From Pseudomonadota bacterium (GTDB taxonomy: Bacteria > Desulfobacterota > Desulfobacteria > Desulfobacterales > Desulfolunaceae), in contig JAHIRD010000131.1 of the NCBI GenBank assembly GCA_018818835.1, positions 1-51,996 of the forward strand: a stretch of 51,996 nucleotides of DNA. Direction: 5' to 3'. The notes beneath the pieces are model-generated. The model ran no database searches, was not told where the DNA came from, and saw only the letters and a program-made list of their open reading frames with translations. A program made the position numbers and the translations under genes. Shown here in pieces: positions 33,765-43,231 of this stretch. The first letter of the stretch is position 1. Each line of letters begins with the position of its first letter.

Positions 33765-34622
33765 TCAGGGAATCAAGCCCAGCCTTGTCAAAAGAGGCGT
33801 GGGGTCCACCAGATGTCTGGGGAACCAGCGCTTGTATTTATTGGTTCCCATGGCCAGGGAAAGAACCTCAGAAAAATGAAGTGTCGGGATCTGGTGTTTC
33901 AGATCACACCGGATTTCAAGGTTAAGCTGGCACATGGAGCAGGCGGTGATAAGGCAGTCGGCTCCGGTATTAATTCCGTTCTGGATGATTTCATTGATAA
34001 TGGGGGTGATGGCTTCGGGTTTTGCAACGGAAAGAAAGGTGCCGCAGCAACGGGATCCGCTGCCCCAGTCCAAGGGGGTTGCACCCAGAGCTGCCAGCAT
34101 GTTTTCAAGCAGGTTGTGATAGTTCTTTGCATGCCTCATCTCCGGGGGGCGGGCCAGCATGCATCCGTAATAGGGCACAAATTTGAGACCGGTCAGGGGT
34201 TTTTTGATTTCCTTGGCCAGTTTGGAAAAATCCATTTCTTCCAAGAGTTCAAAATAGTGAATAACCTTCAGGTCAGGATTAAAGGATTTGCCCCATTTGT
34301 CTTTGAAACGTTTCTGGAGATTCTCATCTTCCGAGATATGTAAATGGGCCTGTTTCAGTCTTAGGGTGCAGCTGGGGCAGGACACAAGAAGGGGCTTGTC
34401 AGGCGGTGCTATGGCCAGGTTACGACTGGCCAGATCAAGGGCAAGGTCCGTGTCGACACAGTGGGCAGAGGAACTTCCGCAGCAGCTCCAGTCCGTCAGT
34501 TCAACCAATTTTATGCCGATTTTATTGAAAAACTCCTTGAGTGACTCGTTGTTCTCTTTTGCGGACGTTTTCATGGAACATCCTGGAAAATAGGAAACTT
34601 CAACCGGTTTTTTTGCGCTCAT
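33765..34622 (-). CDS. HdrB-like CCG-domain protein (heterodisulfide reductase B family)
   Basis: 285 residues with two CCG domains. The first has YFPGCS, WSCCGSSSAH and SCPSC; the second has YYGC, SRCCG and CSMC. These cysteines hold the non-cubane iron-sulfur clusters that carry out disulfide chemistry in HdrB. In Desulfobacterota such subunits couple electrons from NADH, formate or ferredoxin to disulfides or quinones. Its start follows the HdrC stop directly, so they are co-translated. No HdrA gene is nearby, so the flavin-bearing partner must lie elsewhere or the pair works with another donor. Confidence 0.87.
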   Translation of the reverse strand: MSAKKPVEVSYFPGCSMKTSAKENNESLKEFFNKIGIKLVELTDWSCCGSSSAHCVDTDLALDLASRNLAIAPPDKPLLVSCPSCTLRLKQAHLHISEDENLQKRFKDKWGKSFNPDLKVIHYFELLEEMDFSKLAKEIKKPLTGLKFVPYYGCMLARPPEMRHAKNYHNLLENMLAALGATPLDWGSGSRCCGTFLSVAKPEAITPIINEIIQNGINTGADCLITACSMCQLNLEIRCDLKHQIPTLHFSEVLSLAMGTNKYKRWFPRHLVDPTPLLTRLGLIP

Positions 34623-35153
34623 CTATCCTGCCTTGTTAAATAGTTTTTTGATTTCCGGGAGTTCTTTGACCTTGGATGCCCTTAAATCAAGCTTCCGTTT
34701 GGCCAACATGCGCAGACCTATGTCCATGTCACTGAACAGATCCCGCTGAATCAGCTTGTAACGCATCATGATTTCAATCTTGTGGGTCCGTCCGTATCGT
34801 TTGATGGAGTTGAGGACGGCATTGTGGAAATTGAGCACATTGGGTTCGGGTATTTTTCGTTTTTCAACGATGGCAGTCTGGCGGATGGCATCCATGACCG
34901 CAGGGATGTCAATGGCGTTGGGGCAGTTTGTGCTGCATGTGTTGCAGCCCACGCAGAGCCATGGGCCAGATGCGGAAAGAGCTTCTTCTCTGAATCCTGT
35001 CTGGACCATGCGGATGATTGCGTGGGGCTTGACATCCATGATGTGCTGGAACTGGCATCCACTTGAACAGGTCATGCAACTGAAACATCGGGTTAAGCTT
35101 GTCTTGGATTTCTCCATGATTTCACGTGCGAAATTTGGATCACATGCTTTCAT
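34623..35153 (-). CDS. HdrC-like 2[4Fe-4S] protein
   Basis: 176 residues. Two classical clusters near the N-terminus, CFSCMTCSSGC (about 23-33) and CVGCNTCSTNCP (about 67-78), match HdrC. A basic helical tail of about 75 residues ends the protein. It should pass electrons to the HdrB-like protein encoded next. GAAGGTG precedes the ATG. No membrane segment is seen, so the complex is likely cytoplasmic. Confidence 0.87.
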   Translation of the reverse strand: MKACDPNFAREIMEKSKTSLTRCFSCMTCSSGCQFQHIMDVKPHAIIRMVQTGFREEALSASGPWLCVGCNTCSTNCPNAIDIPAVMDAIRQTAIVEKRKIPEPNVLNFHNAVLNSIKRYGRTHKIEIMMRYKLIQRDLFSDMDIGLRMLAKRKLDLRASKVKELPEIKKLFNKAG

Positions 35154-35710
35154 GACACCTTCTTTGATAGTCTTTATATTTTTATATACCGATTGTAAAA
35201 ATTAAATAGTATATAAGTATAATATTTTCAATAGATTACAATTCTCCCCCTCGGAAGAAATGTGCACAATACATGAAAAATGACCAAAACTCAATATGAA
35301 ATATTACAGGTTCAACAAGAGCCCTGGAATACTCCGAACGTTTATTTTCCTTGGCCCATGGGCCTAAAGAAAAGGAGCCGTATTACATAATGCAACAGGT
35401 ATGCCGTTTTTTAAAGATACGTTTCAAACGGGCAGTGGACATGCATAAAGCGCAAAAATTGGAGCTTGACCAGAAAATAATTTATAACGTCATGGTGATG
35501 TGTATCGCATAAGACAAATGTGTCTCAAAATAATAATGATGCAATTGTGTCTTGCCAGACCTCATATACCTGTACAGAAGATTGACACCAACCGGTTGTT
35601 GAGTTATGATTATTATCATACTTTCCTATCCCGACCCATTTTCTGCGAAGTCTATTGATGGGATAATCGAAATCGAAATCGGGATCGCAATCGAAAAGAA
35701 AATGAAATGA
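35154..35710. other. Gap upstream of hdrC with no secure gene
   Basis: The sequence is A+T-rich near hdrC and must hold its promoter. A 40-codon frame at 35390-35512 (MQQVCRFLKIRFKRAVDMHK start) follows AAAGGAGCC at long spacing; it matches nothing I know and is not called. Bases 35668-35698 (repeated ATCGAAATCG) are the inverse of 35862-35893, so the four-helix relic after it is bounded by inverted repeats. Confidence 0.45.
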
Positions 35711-35955
35711 AATGACACTTGGACACGAAACGCTTGATGTCTATCGTCGCTCAATCGGCTATGTCGCCCGGTTTTTCGGGAAAGCCCACAATCTGAGCGG
35801 TGTCCACCGTCCTGCGTGGGTTTACGGAAGACTGCGCAATCTATGGATTTGAGCAAATGGATTTCGATCCCGATAGCGATTTCGATTCCGGAGGAACTAA
35901 ATCCCAACAAACGGACGCACTGGGTGATCATTCTTCGCGCCAGAGCCAACGTCAA
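35711..35955 (+). pseudogene. Broken four-helix-bundle (23S rRNA intervening-sequence type) protein gene
   Basis: ATG 35711 opens MTLGHETLDVYRRSIGYVA, followed by GVHRPA: the start of the four-helix-bundle family found in 23S intervening sequences and free in many Desulfobacterota. The frame is then lost. A different frame downstream gives an acidic FDPDSDFDS tail like the ones I associate with this family. The middle, about 60-70 residues including the usual NIAEG segment, is missing. So this is a deletion relic lying against the EAL-HDOD gene. Confidence 0.65.
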
Positions 35956-35970
35956 AGGTCAGGTTTACCT

Positions 35971-37179
35971 ATGAATATTTATGTTGCAAGACAGCCCATA
36001 TTTGATAAAAAAAGGCAGGTGTTTGCCTATGAACTTTTGTTCCGGGACAGTATGGAGAACTACATGCCCCAGGTTGATGGCGACTCGGCAACGTCATCGG
36101 TTCTTTCCAGTTCATTTCTCAATATGGGTCTTGACTCCTTGTCCGGAGGAAAGACGGTCTTCATCAATTTTACCCGAAAACTCATTGTGGACCTGATTCC
36201 CCTGATGTTTCCATCCAAAGATACCATTGTGGAAATCCTAGAGACAATCCAACCGGAAGAGGATGTTATTGCAGCCTGCCACATCCTCCGGAAAAATGGC
36301 TTTCGGCTTGCTTTGGATGATTATGTGTTTGAACCCGCCATGAAAGACTTTTTAAATGTGGTGGATATTGTGAAGGTCGATTTTATGGCTGCCCCCATGG
36401 ATGAAATTCGGGAAAAAGTGAAAGACTTGCCCCGTAAAATTACACTGCTTGCCGAAAAAATCGAAACATGGGAGGAATTCCGGGACGCCATCGCCATGGG
36501 CTTTACCCTGTTTCAGGGTTATTTCTTCTGTAAACCGGAAATTGTCAAAGGCCGTGAGGTTCCGGCAGGATCAATGACTCTTCTTGAAATCATGAAAGAA
36601 GTCAATAACCTGGAAATTGATTTTGAACGCATTACATCCCGTATCACCCGGGATGTTTCGATCTCTTATAAACTGTTGCGATATATCAACTCGGCATTTT
36701 TCAAGCGGATTCAGGAAATCAGCACCATCAAAAATGCCCTGATTTATCTTGGCCAGAATGAACTCAGGCGTTTTATTTCCGTCATCATCATGGCAAATCT
36801 TGCATCAAGCGGGACCCCGGAGCTGGCCATCGCGTCCTGTGTCCGAGGGCGTTTCTGTGAATTGGTGGGGGATCGCATGGCTAAGCCTGGAATGAATCAG
36901 GATCTGTTTACCCTTGGACTTTTTTCTTTGATCGATGCCATTCTGGACCAGCCCATGGAGAGGATTATGGAAAACCTCCCCCTGTCCGAATCCCTCAAAG
37001 ATGCCCTTGTGTGTGAAAAGGGACCTTTGGCAGATATTCTGAAGGTATCTGTTTGTTTTGAAAAAGGGGACTGGGATAATGTGGCTGCACAGTGCAGGAA
37101 GTTGAACCTTGATGCCGGATGTTTGCCTGGCTTGTACAAAGACTCCGTAGAATGGGCCGATGCCCTCCGGTCCATCTGA
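35971..37179 (+). CDS. EAL-HDOD (YuxH-like) signalling protein
   Basis: 402 residues. It starts MNIYVARQPIFDKKRQVFAYELLFR, given as NIYVARQPIF and YELLFR, the mark of the YuxH-type family. Residues 1-200 are a degenerate EAL domain: the EAL signature itself is absent and catalytic metal ligands look incomplete, so c-di-GMP hydrolysis is unlikely. Residues about 205-395 are an HDOD domain. Such proteins relay signals in motility or stress. The frame stays open upstream through the four-helix relic, but family similarity begins at 35971, which is chosen as start. Confidence 0.87.
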   Translation: MNIYVARQPIFDKKRQVFAYELLFRDSMENYMPQVDGDSATSSVLSSSFLNMGLDSLSGGKTVFINFTRKLIVDLIPLMFPSKDTIVEILETIQPEEDVIAACHILRKNGFRLALDDYVFEPAMKDFLNVVDIVKVDFMAAPMDEIREKVKDLPRKITLLAEKIETWEEFRDAIAMGFTLFQGYFFCKPEIVKGREVPAGSMTLLEIMKEVNNLEIDFERITSRITRDVSISYKLLRYINSAFFKRIQEISTIKNALIYLGQNELRRFISVIIMANLASSGTPELAIASCVRGRFCELVGDRMAKPGMNQDLFTLGLFSLIDAILDQPMERIMENLPLSESLKDALVCEKGPLADILKVSVCFEKGDWDNVAAQCRKLNLDAGCLPGLYKDSVEWADALRSI

Positions 37180-37374
37180 TAGGGAAGATTTTTACGGCAC
37201 AATAGATACACAGGGTTGGGCTGCTCAGATGTCAATCTCCGGACGCTTTCCGCTTTAGAGATATATTCCATCTTGAATTTTTCCCAGTAATTTACTACGT
37301 TCCCATGATTAAACTTCGGTTTCTTGCAAAGGAAAAACCACAATCAAACATAAATAATCCTGTTGAGGTTTACG

Positions 37375-38169
37375 ATGAAGCGAATACTACTGATGGTTGT
37401 TTTAATTGTTTTTACGGGCTTGTCATCACCAGCCATGGCCTTTGATCATGATCATGGCGTGTGGGACATTCTTTTGAAAAAACACGTGATGATGAAAGAC
37501 ACTAAGCAAAGTTCACGGGTTGATTATGAGGGGATTAAAAAAGACGAAGCCTTATTTGAAACCTATTTGTCAAACCTGTCATCGGTCAGTCAGGCTGAGT
37601 TCGATGCCTGGACCCGTGACCAGCGCCTTGCCTTTTTGATCAATGCTTACAATGCCTTTACCATCAAGCTTATTGTGGAACATTATCCGGTGAAATCAAT
37701 CCGGGATATTGGTGGCTGGTTTAAAAAACCCTGGAAAATTGAATTTGTTCCCTTGCTTGAAAAAAAGAGATCACTGGATGACATTGAACACAATCTGATC
37801 CGTCAAAAGGGTGTCTTTGACGAGCCCAGGATCCATGTGGCGCTGGTCTGTGCCTCCATTGGATGCCCGGCCCTGATCAATGAGGCCTACGCCTATGATA
37901 AACTGGATAATATGCTGGAATCAGCCCTGGTTCATTTTTTGTCGGACAGGTCCAGGAACCGATTTGATCGTGAAAAAAACCGATTTGAGATATCATCACT
38001 GTTCAGCTGGTATGAACAGGATTTTAAAGATAAATACGGCTCCTTGAACGATTTTCTGATCAGGTACGGGAAGGTTTTTACCCTGACAGGGAGTGAACTT
38101 GAAATCATTAATCAGGGGAAGTTCTCTGTGGACTATCTTGATTATGATTGGTCGCTGAACGATTATTAA
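37375..38169 (+). CDS. DUF547 exported protein
   Basis: 264 residues. A signal peptide (MKRILLMVVLIVF, cleavage near PAMA/FD) precedes a DUF547 domain: RLAFLINAYNAFTIKLIVEHYP, shown as RLAFLINAYNAFTI and LIVEHYP, then DDIEHNLIR, IHVALVCASIGCPAL, and FLSD. DUF547 proteins are distant cysteine-protease-like proteins of unknown role, found in the periplasm. Here the Cys in SIGCP and a His in ARIH-like RIHVA could be active residues. The TTG at 37363 is in frame, but ATG 37375 has TGAGG upstream. It probably forms an operon with the two glycosyltransferases that follow. Confidence 0.85.
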   Translation: MKRILLMVVLIVFTGLSSPAMAFDHDHGVWDILLKKHVMMKDTKQSSRVDYEGIKKDEALFETYLSNLSSVSQAEFDAWTRDQRLAFLINAYNAFTIKLIVEHYPVKSIRDIGGWFKKPWKIEFVPLLEKKRSLDDIEHNLIRQKGVFDEPRIHVALVCASIGCPALINEAYAYDKLDNMLESALVHFLSDRSRNRFDREKNRFEISSLFSWYEQDFKDKYGSLNDFLIRYGKVFTLTGSELEIINQGKFSVDYLDYDWSLNDY

Positions 38170-38198
38170 GTGGCCTATAGGGTTTTGGGGAGTTGATG

Positions 38199-39686
38199 AT
38201 GATCACCGAATATGCGGGATATGTCCTGATTTTTGTTTACATGACAACGGCTTTCTTGCTGATGATTTACGGCCTGAACTGCTATGTCATGATTTATCTT
38301 TTTACAAAGAACGGAAAAAAAGCGGCTGAGAAGCGTCAAAACGTACGTCGAGTCTTTGATGATGACCATGCAGCGTCTGATCTCCCCCGGGTGACCACCC
38401 AGATACCCATATTCAATGAATACAATGTGGCAGAGAGGATCATACGGTCCGTCTGCGCCATGACATATCCTTTGGGTCGGCACGATATTCAGGTTTTGGA
38501 TGATTCCACGGATGAAACGCGCGATCTTGTGGATCAACTTGTTCGGGAGTACTCGGACAAGGGCCATGATATTGTCTGCCTGAGAAGAAAGGAACGAGTT
38601 GGCTACAAAGCAGGAGCCCTGGCTGAGGGCTTTACCCGTGCCAAGGGCGATTTTGTGGCGATTTTTGATGCGGATTTTGTCCCCCCCCATGATTTTCTAA
38701 TAAAAAGCATGCCGTTTTTCCTGGTCCAGGAAAACCTGGGGTTGGTCCAGGCACGGTGGGGTCATCTAAACACAAACCATTCAATGTTGACGCGTGCTCA
38801 GTCCATCGGCATTGACGGCCATTTCATGGTGGAACAAGGGGCCAGAAACGGGGCCGGACTTTATATGAATTTCAACGGAACCGCCGGGATCTTTCGAAAA
38901 CAGGCCATTTCTGATGCAGGGGGTTGGCAGTGGGATACATTGACCGAAGACATGGATTTGTCCTACAGGGTTCAATTTGCGGGATGGGAGACCCTTTACC
39001 TGCCAGATCTGGTTGTCCCCGCTGAAATTCCTGAAGATATCAGGGCGTTTAAGAGCCAGCAGTTCAGATGGGCCAAAGGCTCCATGGAAACAGCTCTGAA
39101 ATTGTTTCCCACCATCTTTGGGTCCAGGGTGTCTGTTTTTAAAAAAATGGAGGCTTTTTTTCATCTGACCCATTACATGGTCCATCCGCTGATGCTTCTT
39201 CTGTCCATTTTAGCTTTACCTGTTATGACTGTTATGAATACAGGGCCGGGACCCGTTATGTTCGGTTTTCTGGCGATTCTTTTGTTTTTTTCCATGAGTG
39301 CTCCCAGTGCCCTGTACCTGGTAAGTCAGAGATCAGGGTATAAAAACTGGCTGTCCAGGATCATCTACCTCCCTTTTTTGATCATCACCGGGACCGGGAT
39401 CGCTTTGTCCAATTCACGGGCGGTGTTCGAAGCCCTGATCGGTCATAAAAGCGCGTTCATCAGAACCCCGAAAAAAGGGGATAAGCAGAAGAAAAAGTAT
39501 AGGACCATGGTGCCGGTATCGGCCTTGTTCGAGCTTGGGCTCGGGCTTTACTGCGCCTTTTCCTTTTGCATGTATATGGCCCATGGTAAGTATCTGGTGG
39601 GGCCCTTTCTGGGTATCTATGCAACAGGCTATCTTTATACCGGGATCTTGACACTGCTCCATTCTCTGGCTGCAAATGAATCCTGA
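38199..39686 (+). CDS. Membrane family 2 glycosyltransferase (cellulose/mannan-synthase-like)
   Basis: About 495 residues. One N-terminal membrane helix is followed by a GT2 domain with QVLDDSTDET, IFDADFVPP (DxD), TEDMD as the base and QQFRW (QxxRW). Four or so membrane helices follow from about residue 325 on. This is the layout of processive beta-glycan synthases such as CslA-type glucan/mannan synthases. It should extend an extracellular or periplasmic polysaccharide from a nucleotide sugar. GGGGAG precedes ATG 38199; ATG 38196 is also possible. It overlaps the next gene by 11 bases. Confidence 0.88.
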   Translation: MITEYAGYVLIFVYMTTAFLLMIYGLNCYVMIYLFTKNGKKAAEKRQNVRRVFDDDHAASDLPRVTTQIPIFNEYNVAERIIRSVCAMTYPLGRHDIQVLDDSTDETRDLVDQLVREYSDKGHDIVCLRRKERVGYKAGALAEGFTRAKGDFVAIFDADFVPPHDFLIKSMPFFLVQENLGLVQARWGHLNTNHSMLTRAQSIGIDGHFMVEQGARNGAGLYMNFNGTAGIFRKQAISDAGGWQWDTLTEDMDLSYRVQFAGWETLYLPDLVVPAEIPEDIRAFKSQQFRWAKGSMETALKLFPTIFGSRVSVFKKMEAFFHLTHYMVHPLMLLLSILALPVMTVMNTGPGPVMFGFLAILLFFSMSAPSALYLVSQRSGYKNWLSRIIYLPFLIITGTGIALSNSRAVFEALIGHKSAFIRTPKKGDKQKKKYRTMVPVSALFELGLGLYCAFSFCMYMAHGKYLVGPFLGIYATGYLYTGILTLLHSLAANES

Positions 39687-41754
39687 ACATAGACGTTTGA
39701 TCGATGATTATACTGTATTCGGTGCAGTGTTTCTCGTGTTTCTCTGTCTTTGCCTGCGAGGAGGCATGTCCGGGAACCCGGGCCTTGCCCCCCTTTGTAT
39801 CGGGAACCTTGTAATACCTTCGGGAATGTTTATTCTCGTGTATGGTCTGATTTGGATAACAGCCCTGGCCCTTTTCCTGTTGTTTCCCAGAATACACCAG
39901 GCCAAAACAGAATGTGCCCTGATCCTTGCCCTTTCACTGGGGGCACGGGCGGCATGGCTGGGTCATCCTGCCTCTGATGACGTTAATCGTTACCTGTGGG
40001 AAGGGTTTCTCATTATAAAAGGGATCAGTCCTTATCACCATGCACCAGTCGATCCCGGACTTTCTATTCTGGCCCAAGGATTTACGTTTTTCAAAGGCAT
40101 TAACCATCCGGAGATTTCTGCGGCCTATCCCCCTGTGCTCTTGTATTTTTTTTCATGGATAACAAGACTTTGGCAAAACCCCATGGCCATAAAAATTGCC
40201 ATGGCCCTGCTGGATGTATGTGTGGTTTATCTTCTGATGGTTTACCTTGCCGGACGGGGCAAGAGCCGCCGCTGGGCCCTTGTTTATGCCTTGAACCCTC
40301 TTGTTTTAGTCAGCTTTGCGGGTCAGGGCCATGGGGATGCACTTCAGGCTGTGTTTCTGCTGGCGTCCTTGTGTTTGCACGAAGGGAAATCCCCGATTTT
40401 GATGTTTGTCTGTCTTGGTCTTGCCGTGCAGTCAAAAATTGTTGCCATTGTGGTCGTGCCCTTTTTTTTGTCCCGAGAAAACGTTCGCTTTTTCCCGGTT
40501 TTTTTGATCACAATCATCCTTCCCTGTCTGCCCTTTCTGGCCCAGGGACCAGGAGGCCTTATTGACGGTCTGGTGGTCTTTGGAAAATATTATGCCTTTA
40601 ATGGCCCTGTGCTGTCACTGCTGCAGGCCTTTGGCTTAGGGTCCGAATTGTCTCGGATGATCTGTGCAGTGGCCTTTGCAGGTGCTTTGGCCATGGGAAT
40701 CCTAATGTTCAGGGCTGGTGGAATGGCAAACAAGGAAAAAGATCCGGTGCCGGGAATACTCTGGGCCCTGGGTTCCCTGATTTTGTTTTCACCCACAGTC
40801 CATGCCTGGTATCTGTGTTGGGTTCTCCCTTTTGCCGTGATCCGGCAGAAACAATCCTTTATTTTGCTATCCTTAACCCTGTGTTTTTACTATGTGGTCC
40901 TTGGTGTAGAAGCACAGACGGGGCAATGGTTGCTTCCCGGCTGGGCCATGATTCCGGAGTGGTTGCCCTTTGTACTGGTGCTCCTTGTGGAAGCCTATTA
41001 TTTTATGCTCCGATTTTCCTTGGGCCAGGAAAAAATTGAGGCGTTAAACGTATCTGTGATTGTCCCGGTGATCAATGAGGAACATGGCATTGCCCATTGT
41101 GTGAAACAGATCATGCATGACGTGGCTGTGCTTGAGGTGATTGTGGTGGACGGGGGCTCCACGGACAGGACCATTGAAGAGGCCCATGGCGCCGGAGCCC
41201 GGGTGATCGTTCATGATAAATCACCGGACAAGGGCGGTGGACGAGGCGGCCAGATTCACAGAGGCGTTTCAGAGGCAAAGGGTGATGTGGTTGTGGTGGT
41301 TCATGCTGATACTCGCACGGAAATGCATGCGTTTACAACGATATTGACATATCTTTCCTTGAATCCCCAAGTGGTGGGCGGTGCTGTGGGAACCATATTT
41401 AATGAAACATCTTTCAGAATGAAAATCATTGAATTTTTAAATGGTTTTCGGGCCGTATTTCTCAATATCCCCTTTGGTGATCAGATGCAGTTTTTCAGGC
41501 GCAGGCCCGTGGTTGAAAAAGATTTTTTCCCGGCCATACCGCTCATGGAAGATGTGGAGTTCAGCTTGCGGCTCCCATCTCTGGGACAGACAGGGTACCT
41601 GTTCGGAGGTTCCCAGGTATCGTCAAGGCGATGGAACAAAGAAGGATTCAAAAATATGTTCACGGTAATTTATTATTTTGGCATCTATCTGCTTCAGCGT
41701 ATATGGAAAACACCGGATACGGTTGCCATGTATAGACGCTACTATAAGAAATGA
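39676..41754 (+). CDS. GT-C membrane glycosyltransferase fused to a GT2 domain
   Basis: 692 residues in two parts. Residues 1-450 have about ten membrane helices and the motif SDDVNRYLWEG with GISPY, as in polyprenyl-phosphate-mannose-dependent (GT-C) transferases. Residues from about 457 are a GT2 domain: SVIVPVINEE, VVDGGSTDRT, DKGGGRGGQ, VHADT, GDQMQFFRR, EDVEFSLRL, with a tail like the TIGR04283 selenodomain-associated transferases. Fusion of these two kinds in one chain is unusual. Together with the preceding synthase it may build or decorate one polysaccharide. Starts inside the previous gene, indicating coupling. Confidence 0.83.
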   Translation: MNPEHRRLIDDYTVFGAVFLVFLCLCLRGGMSGNPGLAPLCIGNLVIPSGMFILVYGLIWITALALFLLFPRIHQAKTECALILALSLGARAAWLGHPASDDVNRYLWEGFLIIKGISPYHHAPVDPGLSILAQGFTFFKGINHPEISAAYPPVLLYFFSWITRLWQNPMAIKIAMALLDVCVVYLLMVYLAGRGKSRRWALVYALNPLVLVSFAGQGHGDALQAVFLLASLCLHEGKSPILMFVCLGLAVQSKIVAIVVVPFFLSRENVRFFPVFLITIILPCLPFLAQGPGGLIDGLVVFGKYYAFNGPVLSLLQAFGLGSELSRMICAVAFAGALAMGILMFRAGGMANKEKDPVPGILWALGSLILFSPTVHAWYLCWVLPFAVIRQKQSFILLSLTLCFYYVVLGVEAQTGQWLLPGWAMIPEWLPFVLVLLVEAYYFMLRFSLGQEKIEALNVSVIVPVINEEHGIAHCVKQIMHDVAVLEVIVVDGGSTDRTIEEAHGAGARVIVHDKSPDKGGGRGGQIHRGVSEAKGDVVVVVHADTRTEMHAFTTILTYLSLNPQVVGGAVGTIFNETSFRMKIIEFLNGFRAVFLNIPFGDQMQFFRRRPVVEKDFFPAIPLMEDVEFSLRLPSLGQTGYLFGGSQVSSRRWNKEGFKNMFTVIYYFGIYLLQRIWKTPDTVAMYRRYYKK

Positions 41755-42008
41755 TGATGCCCCCGGTTATTTATCAACATCTTTTAAATTACAGAATTTT
41801 CCAATCTCCTTGATTTATAATGCGCTTTTTTTTATAATGACCTAATCTTTCTTGTGAGGTTTTTCTACTTTTCTGAATCAGCTATTCTTCTTCATTTTTT
41901 ATTTGTGGTTTGATTTTTGCTTTCATGATCCGTTGGGATGTGCGTGCTATTCCCATCGTCACCTTTTTCACGAAAAGAACCCATTATTGTTTATGAGGGG
42001 GCATTATT
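41755..42008. other. Gap before mdh, no gene
   Basis: 254 bases, T-rich on the plus strand, with no recognised gene or repeat. GAGGGGG before 42009 is the mdh ribosome site. Confidence 0.4.
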
Positions 42009-42935
42009 ATGACCATACCAAGAATTTTTATGTACGGAGCTGGGAATGTGGGCTCATCGTGTGCTGCTGTTCTGGAATGCAGGCATATGGGACGGATCAC
42101 ACTCTACGATATTATTGATGATGTGGCCATTGGACAGGCCATGGACATCAACCAGACAGCACCTTTCTGGGACAGCGATTCCAAAGTGGTGGGCACCAAT
42201 TCCATTGAAGATATGAAGCAGGCTGATGTGGTGGTGGTCACGGCCGGTGCCCCAAGGAAAGAAGGCATGTCACGTGAAGACCTTTTGAAAAGCAACCTTT
42301 CGGTCATCCATGAAATCGGGGAAGCGGTGGATAAATACTGCCCCAAAGCATTTGTTCTGGTGGTGAGCAATCCCGTGGATGTTTTGACCTGGTATTTGAA
42401 AGACACCTGGCCGGATATGAATGTGGTGGGGCTGGGCTGCTGCCTGGACAGCATGCGATTCCGTTATTTCCTGGCCGAGTCCCTGAGAGTCTCTGTTCAT
42501 GCCACTGACGGCATGGTTATTGGGACCCACAACGACGACATGGTGCCCCTGATTAAACATGCAAGCGCAGGTGGACTGCCGGCCATTAAGCAGATGGATG
42601 CCGACACGGCTGCGAAAATTATCAGACGGACCAAGGAAGGCGGGACAGCCATTGTGAAACGCCTGAAGACCCGCAGCGGTTTTTTTGCAGCAGGAACTGC
42701 CACGGCCCAGGTTGTGGAAGCTGTGATCCGAAACAAACAGGGGCTTTTCCCTGTGAGTGTGACCACCCGGGGCGAATATGGCTACAAGGGAATCTGTATG
42801 TCCTTGCCTGCAGTAATTGGTGAACGGGGTGTTCAACGGATTGTGGATATTGATCTGGATAAGGAAGAACGGGGCTTTTTGGATATCTGCGCCACAAAAA
42901 TGCAGGAAACCATTGATAAGATCAAAAAACGATAA
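42009..42935 (+). CDS. mdh: Malate dehydrogenase (lactate-dehydrogenase-like type)
   Basis: 308 residues. The NAD site is YGAGNVGSSCA. The mobile loop RKEGMSREDLL gives the substrate arginines of malate dehydrogenases. SNPVDVLTW, GCCLDSMRFR and the catalytic His in IGTHNDDMVPL follow. It interconverts malate and oxaloacetate with NAD(H) in the citric acid cycle. The usual GAGGVLD loop is changed to GLGCCLD, adding two cysteines. Immediately downstream are a glutaredoxin and a ferredoxin:thioredoxin reductase subunit, and the KorAB genes; this reads as a citric-acid-cycle/redox operon. Confidence 0.92.
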   Translation: MTIPRIFMYGAGNVGSSCAAVLECRHMGRITLYDIIDDVAIGQAMDINQTAPFWDSDSKVVGTNSIEDMKQADVVVVTAGAPRKEGMSREDLLKSNLSVIHEIGEAVDKYCPKAFVLVVSNPVDVLTWYLKDTWPDMNVVGLGCCLDSMRFRYFLAESLRVSVHATDGMVIGTHNDDMVPLIKHASAGGLPAIKQMDADTAAKIIRRTKEGGTAIVKRLKTRSGFFAAGTATAQVVEAVIRNKQGLFPVSVTTRGEYGYKGICMSLPAVIGERGVQRIVDIDLDKEERGFLDICATKMQETIDKIKKR

Positions 42936-42976
42936 CAGGTCGTTTTATTCACCTTCGAATACTGAGTGGAGTCGTT

Positions 42977-43231
42977 ATGGAAGATAGGAAAATCATTGTA
43001 TATTCATTGAGTACCTGTGGCCATTGCAGGGATACCATTAAATTCATCCGTGAAAAGGGGGTCGATTTTTCATTTATAGACATTGATCTCCTGGAAAAAC
43101 AGGAACGCATGAAGGTTCTGGATGAAATAAAAAAAATCAACCCTGAATGCAGTTTTCCCACCACTGTGGCAGGAGACCGAACTGTGGTTGGGTTCAATGA
43201 GGAACTGCTGGAGGAGGCTTTGAATATATAA
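42977..43231 (+). CDS. Glutaredoxin-family protein, CGHC
   Basis: 84 residues, thioredoxin fold. The active site CGHC is at 14-17 after IIVYSLST. A TxxxGxxxVG-like end (FPTTVAGDRTVVGF) contains the cis-Pro, and the family glycines close the fold. It reduces protein or small-molecule disulfides. CGHC is more like thioredoxin-type grooves than the CPYC of glutaredoxins. Its stop TAA shares a base with the ATG of the FTR-like gene, so the two are coupled and probably work as reductase and substrate. Confidence 0.88.
   Translation: MEDRKIIVYSLSTCGHCRDTIKFIREKGVDFSFIDIDLLEKQERMKVLDEIKKINPECSFPTTVAGDRTVVGFNEELLEEALNI

Noticed and set aside
35390-35512. Small 40-codon gene after AAAGGAGCC
   Set aside because: Spacing to the ribosome site is long and no family is recognised; kept only as a note in the gap entry.
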